Shown one piece after another: positions 62,901 to 64,000 of a DNA stretch of 64,000 bases; positions within the stretch are counted from its first letter, which is position 1, and the number at the start of each line of letters is the position of its first letter. The position numbers and the translations under genes were made by a program. The DNA is taken from assembly GCA_034435955.1 (NCBI GenBank), contig DAOTWA010000062.1, forward strand, positions 1 through 64,000, given 5' to 3'. This DNA comes from DAOTWA01 sp034435955. Its GTDB lineage: Bacteria > Chloroflexota > Anaerolineae > Anaerolineales > Anaerolineaceae. Below the pieces are notes generated by a model. The model saw only the letters and a program-made list of their open reading frames with translations. It ran no database searches and was not told the DNA's origin.

Positions 62901-64000
62901 GCTAACCTCCAGGCGGATTCCCATCCCGCCTGTCCGAACGCCAAGAACCTGGTGGCGGATGCGGTGAAATCCGTCCTCGACCGCTACTGGGCGTCAAATC
63001 CCTTGCAGTATGTTGTCATCGTCGGGAACGACAGCGTCATCCCCTTCTTCCGTCACCCCGACCAGGCCCTGCTGGCCAACGAAAGTCACTACGTCCCGCC
63101 TGTCAAGGATTCCTCCCCATCTCAGGCCAGTCTGAAGTTGGGCTACGTGCTCAGTCAGGATCGATATGGCGCACGGCTGTCCATATCTTCCAGCACCAAC
63201 ACGATCCCGATCCCGGATCTGGCTGTCGGCCGTCTGGTGGAGACGCCCGATGAAATCAGCGGCATGCTGGATGCTTATCTGGGCACCAGCTTCGGAGTGG
63301 TGAGCACCCCCACCACCGCCATGGTAAGCGGCTATGATTTTCTGGCTCTTGGCGCTCAGGCAGTCGCTCAGAATCTGGGGGCTGGCATCGGCAGGCCGGT
63401 TGACAGCCTGATCAACCCGCGCAATGTGGCCCCTACCGATCCTTCTTCCTGGACTGCAGACCAGCTCCGCGCCATGCTGCTGGGCAGCCGCCATGATCTG
63501 ATCTACCTCTCGGGGCATTTCTCCGCCAATACAGCCCTGGCCGCCGATTACACTTCACGCATGTTGGCCAGCGAACTCGCCAATTCATCCGTTGATCTGA
63601 CCAACAGCATCGTCTTCAGCGCTGGCTGTCACGCCGCCTACAACATCGTGGATCAGGACGCCATCCCAGGCGTGACCCTCGCGCCGGACTGGCCTGAAGC
63701 GTTTGCCATGAAGCGCGCCACGCTCATAGCCGGCACCGGCTACCAGTATGGTGATACCGATTTCATCAAGTACAGTGAAGTAATCTATCAGGAGTTCAGC
63801 CACCAGTTGTTAGCCGGAAGCGGCCCGGTGTCTATCGGACAGGCCCTGGTGGCTGCCAAGCAGACCTATCTGGCGGATACGCCCGACATGCAGGGCATCA
63901 ACGAGAAAGCTTACCTCGAAGTGACCCTTTACGGTTTGCCGATGTTGAGCGTCAACCTGCCGGCGGGTCGTTTCAATCCATCAGGAAGCCCCTCAATCGT
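59941..64000 (+). CDS. Giant secreted beta-helix / gingipain-like (C25) peptidase, frameshifted near its signal peptide, 3' end beyond the window
   Basis: AGGAGG precedes ATG 59941, which begins a signal peptide (MGRRFGRIARFGLASLVLSG). That frame stops at 60016. The body is open in another frame from about 60000 to 64000 (1333 codons) and continues the signal peptide (LLLFNLTPKPVNA) if one T were added at 59999-60001. The body has two CSLREAI-type units (about 60090 and 61190), a parallel beta-helix with GGGL/GGGV turns, a pre-peptidase-like beta-sandwich carrying the PDAF repeat, then a C25 domain with VVIVGNDSVIPFF, DLAVGRL, catalytic-type His (YLSGHFSAN) and Cys (SAGCHAAYN). It is probably a cell-surface cysteine peptidase. 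Confidence 0.8.
62244..62513 (+). repeat. 18 tandem 15-base units encoding (S/A)PDAF
   Basis: One APDAF is followed by 17 SPDAF units with no interruption. Units 2-8 and 12-18 form a second-level repeat offset by 150 bases; these blocks differ at seven of 105 positions, and all seven changes are silent. The array lies inside the C25-like gene. Confidence 0.97.

Noticed and set aside
1..64000. tRNA, rRNA, CRISPR arrays, insertion sequences and prophage genes
   Set aside because: None was supported on reading both strands; short GTTCGA-like strings (for example near 43732) do not fold as tRNA.

Overview
This 64 kb window looks like chromosomal DNA of a free-living, moderately GC-rich bacterium, most probably a Chloroflexota of the Anaerolineae type. 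That placement is inferred from the gene mix: MoxR/DUF58/VWA cluster, Thr/Pro-rich lipoproteins with LTAC or LSAC lipoboxes, MprF-like and FabL-type proteins, a GH57/GH13 pair, corrinoid methyltransferase genes, and CSLREAI and C25 surface proteins. About 52 genes are supported. I found no rRNA, tRNA, insertion sequence, phage or CRISPR array.

Layout. 1-4.9 kb (minus): two von Willebrand A membrane proteins, DUF58 and MoxR ATPase in one overlapping operon, below a PDZ-less trypsin-like protease. 4.9-9.3 kb: a leader with an intrinsic terminator before plsC, an alpha/beta hydrolase, a small unknown gene, and a CBS protein coupled to an NhaD/ArsB-type permease that carries a one-base frameshift. 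9.6-16.5 kb (plus): a LacI-controlled operon with a fucose/arabinose-isomerase-like protein, two uroporphyrinogen-decarboxylase-type methyltransferases, a corrinoid protein, the LacI regulator and a metal-ligand-poor M24 (creatinase-like) protein. It is the best candidate here for an undescribed pathway. 16.5-22.6 kb: polyprenyl synthase, TatD, phosphohexomutase, cysteine desulfurase, mnmA. 22.6-30.6 kb: MFS transporter, a two-component system followed by a lipoprotein HtrA protease, and an MprF-like protein.

30.8-35.8 kb (minus): an operon around an unusual ftsZ, with two TIM-barrel-like proteins, two small proteins and a membrane-anchored protein. 35.9-43.7 kb: NAD epimerase, GH57, a 1151-residue GH13 protein, DUF429-like and AlkZ-related proteins. 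43.8-51.6 kb: orphan peptide-binding lipoprotein, SCP-x-type thiolase, degenerate CapA lipoprotein, cyclase, FabL, DUF309, Gmad2 lipoprotein. 51.7-59.5 kb: class III aminotransferase, thioredoxin reductase, LysM protein, HemW, Tat-exported L,D-transpeptidase, GAF/HD-GYP phosphodiesterase. 59.9 kb to the edge: a giant secreted beta-helix/C25 peptidase with 18 tandem copies of a PDAF pentapeptide; its signal peptide is out of frame with the body by one base.

Several genes (35889, 57725, probably 55496) have a -10 box so close to the start codon that their mRNAs should be leaderless. Frameshifts and motif calls were read by eye from the sequence; family names come from recognised motifs, not from searches.
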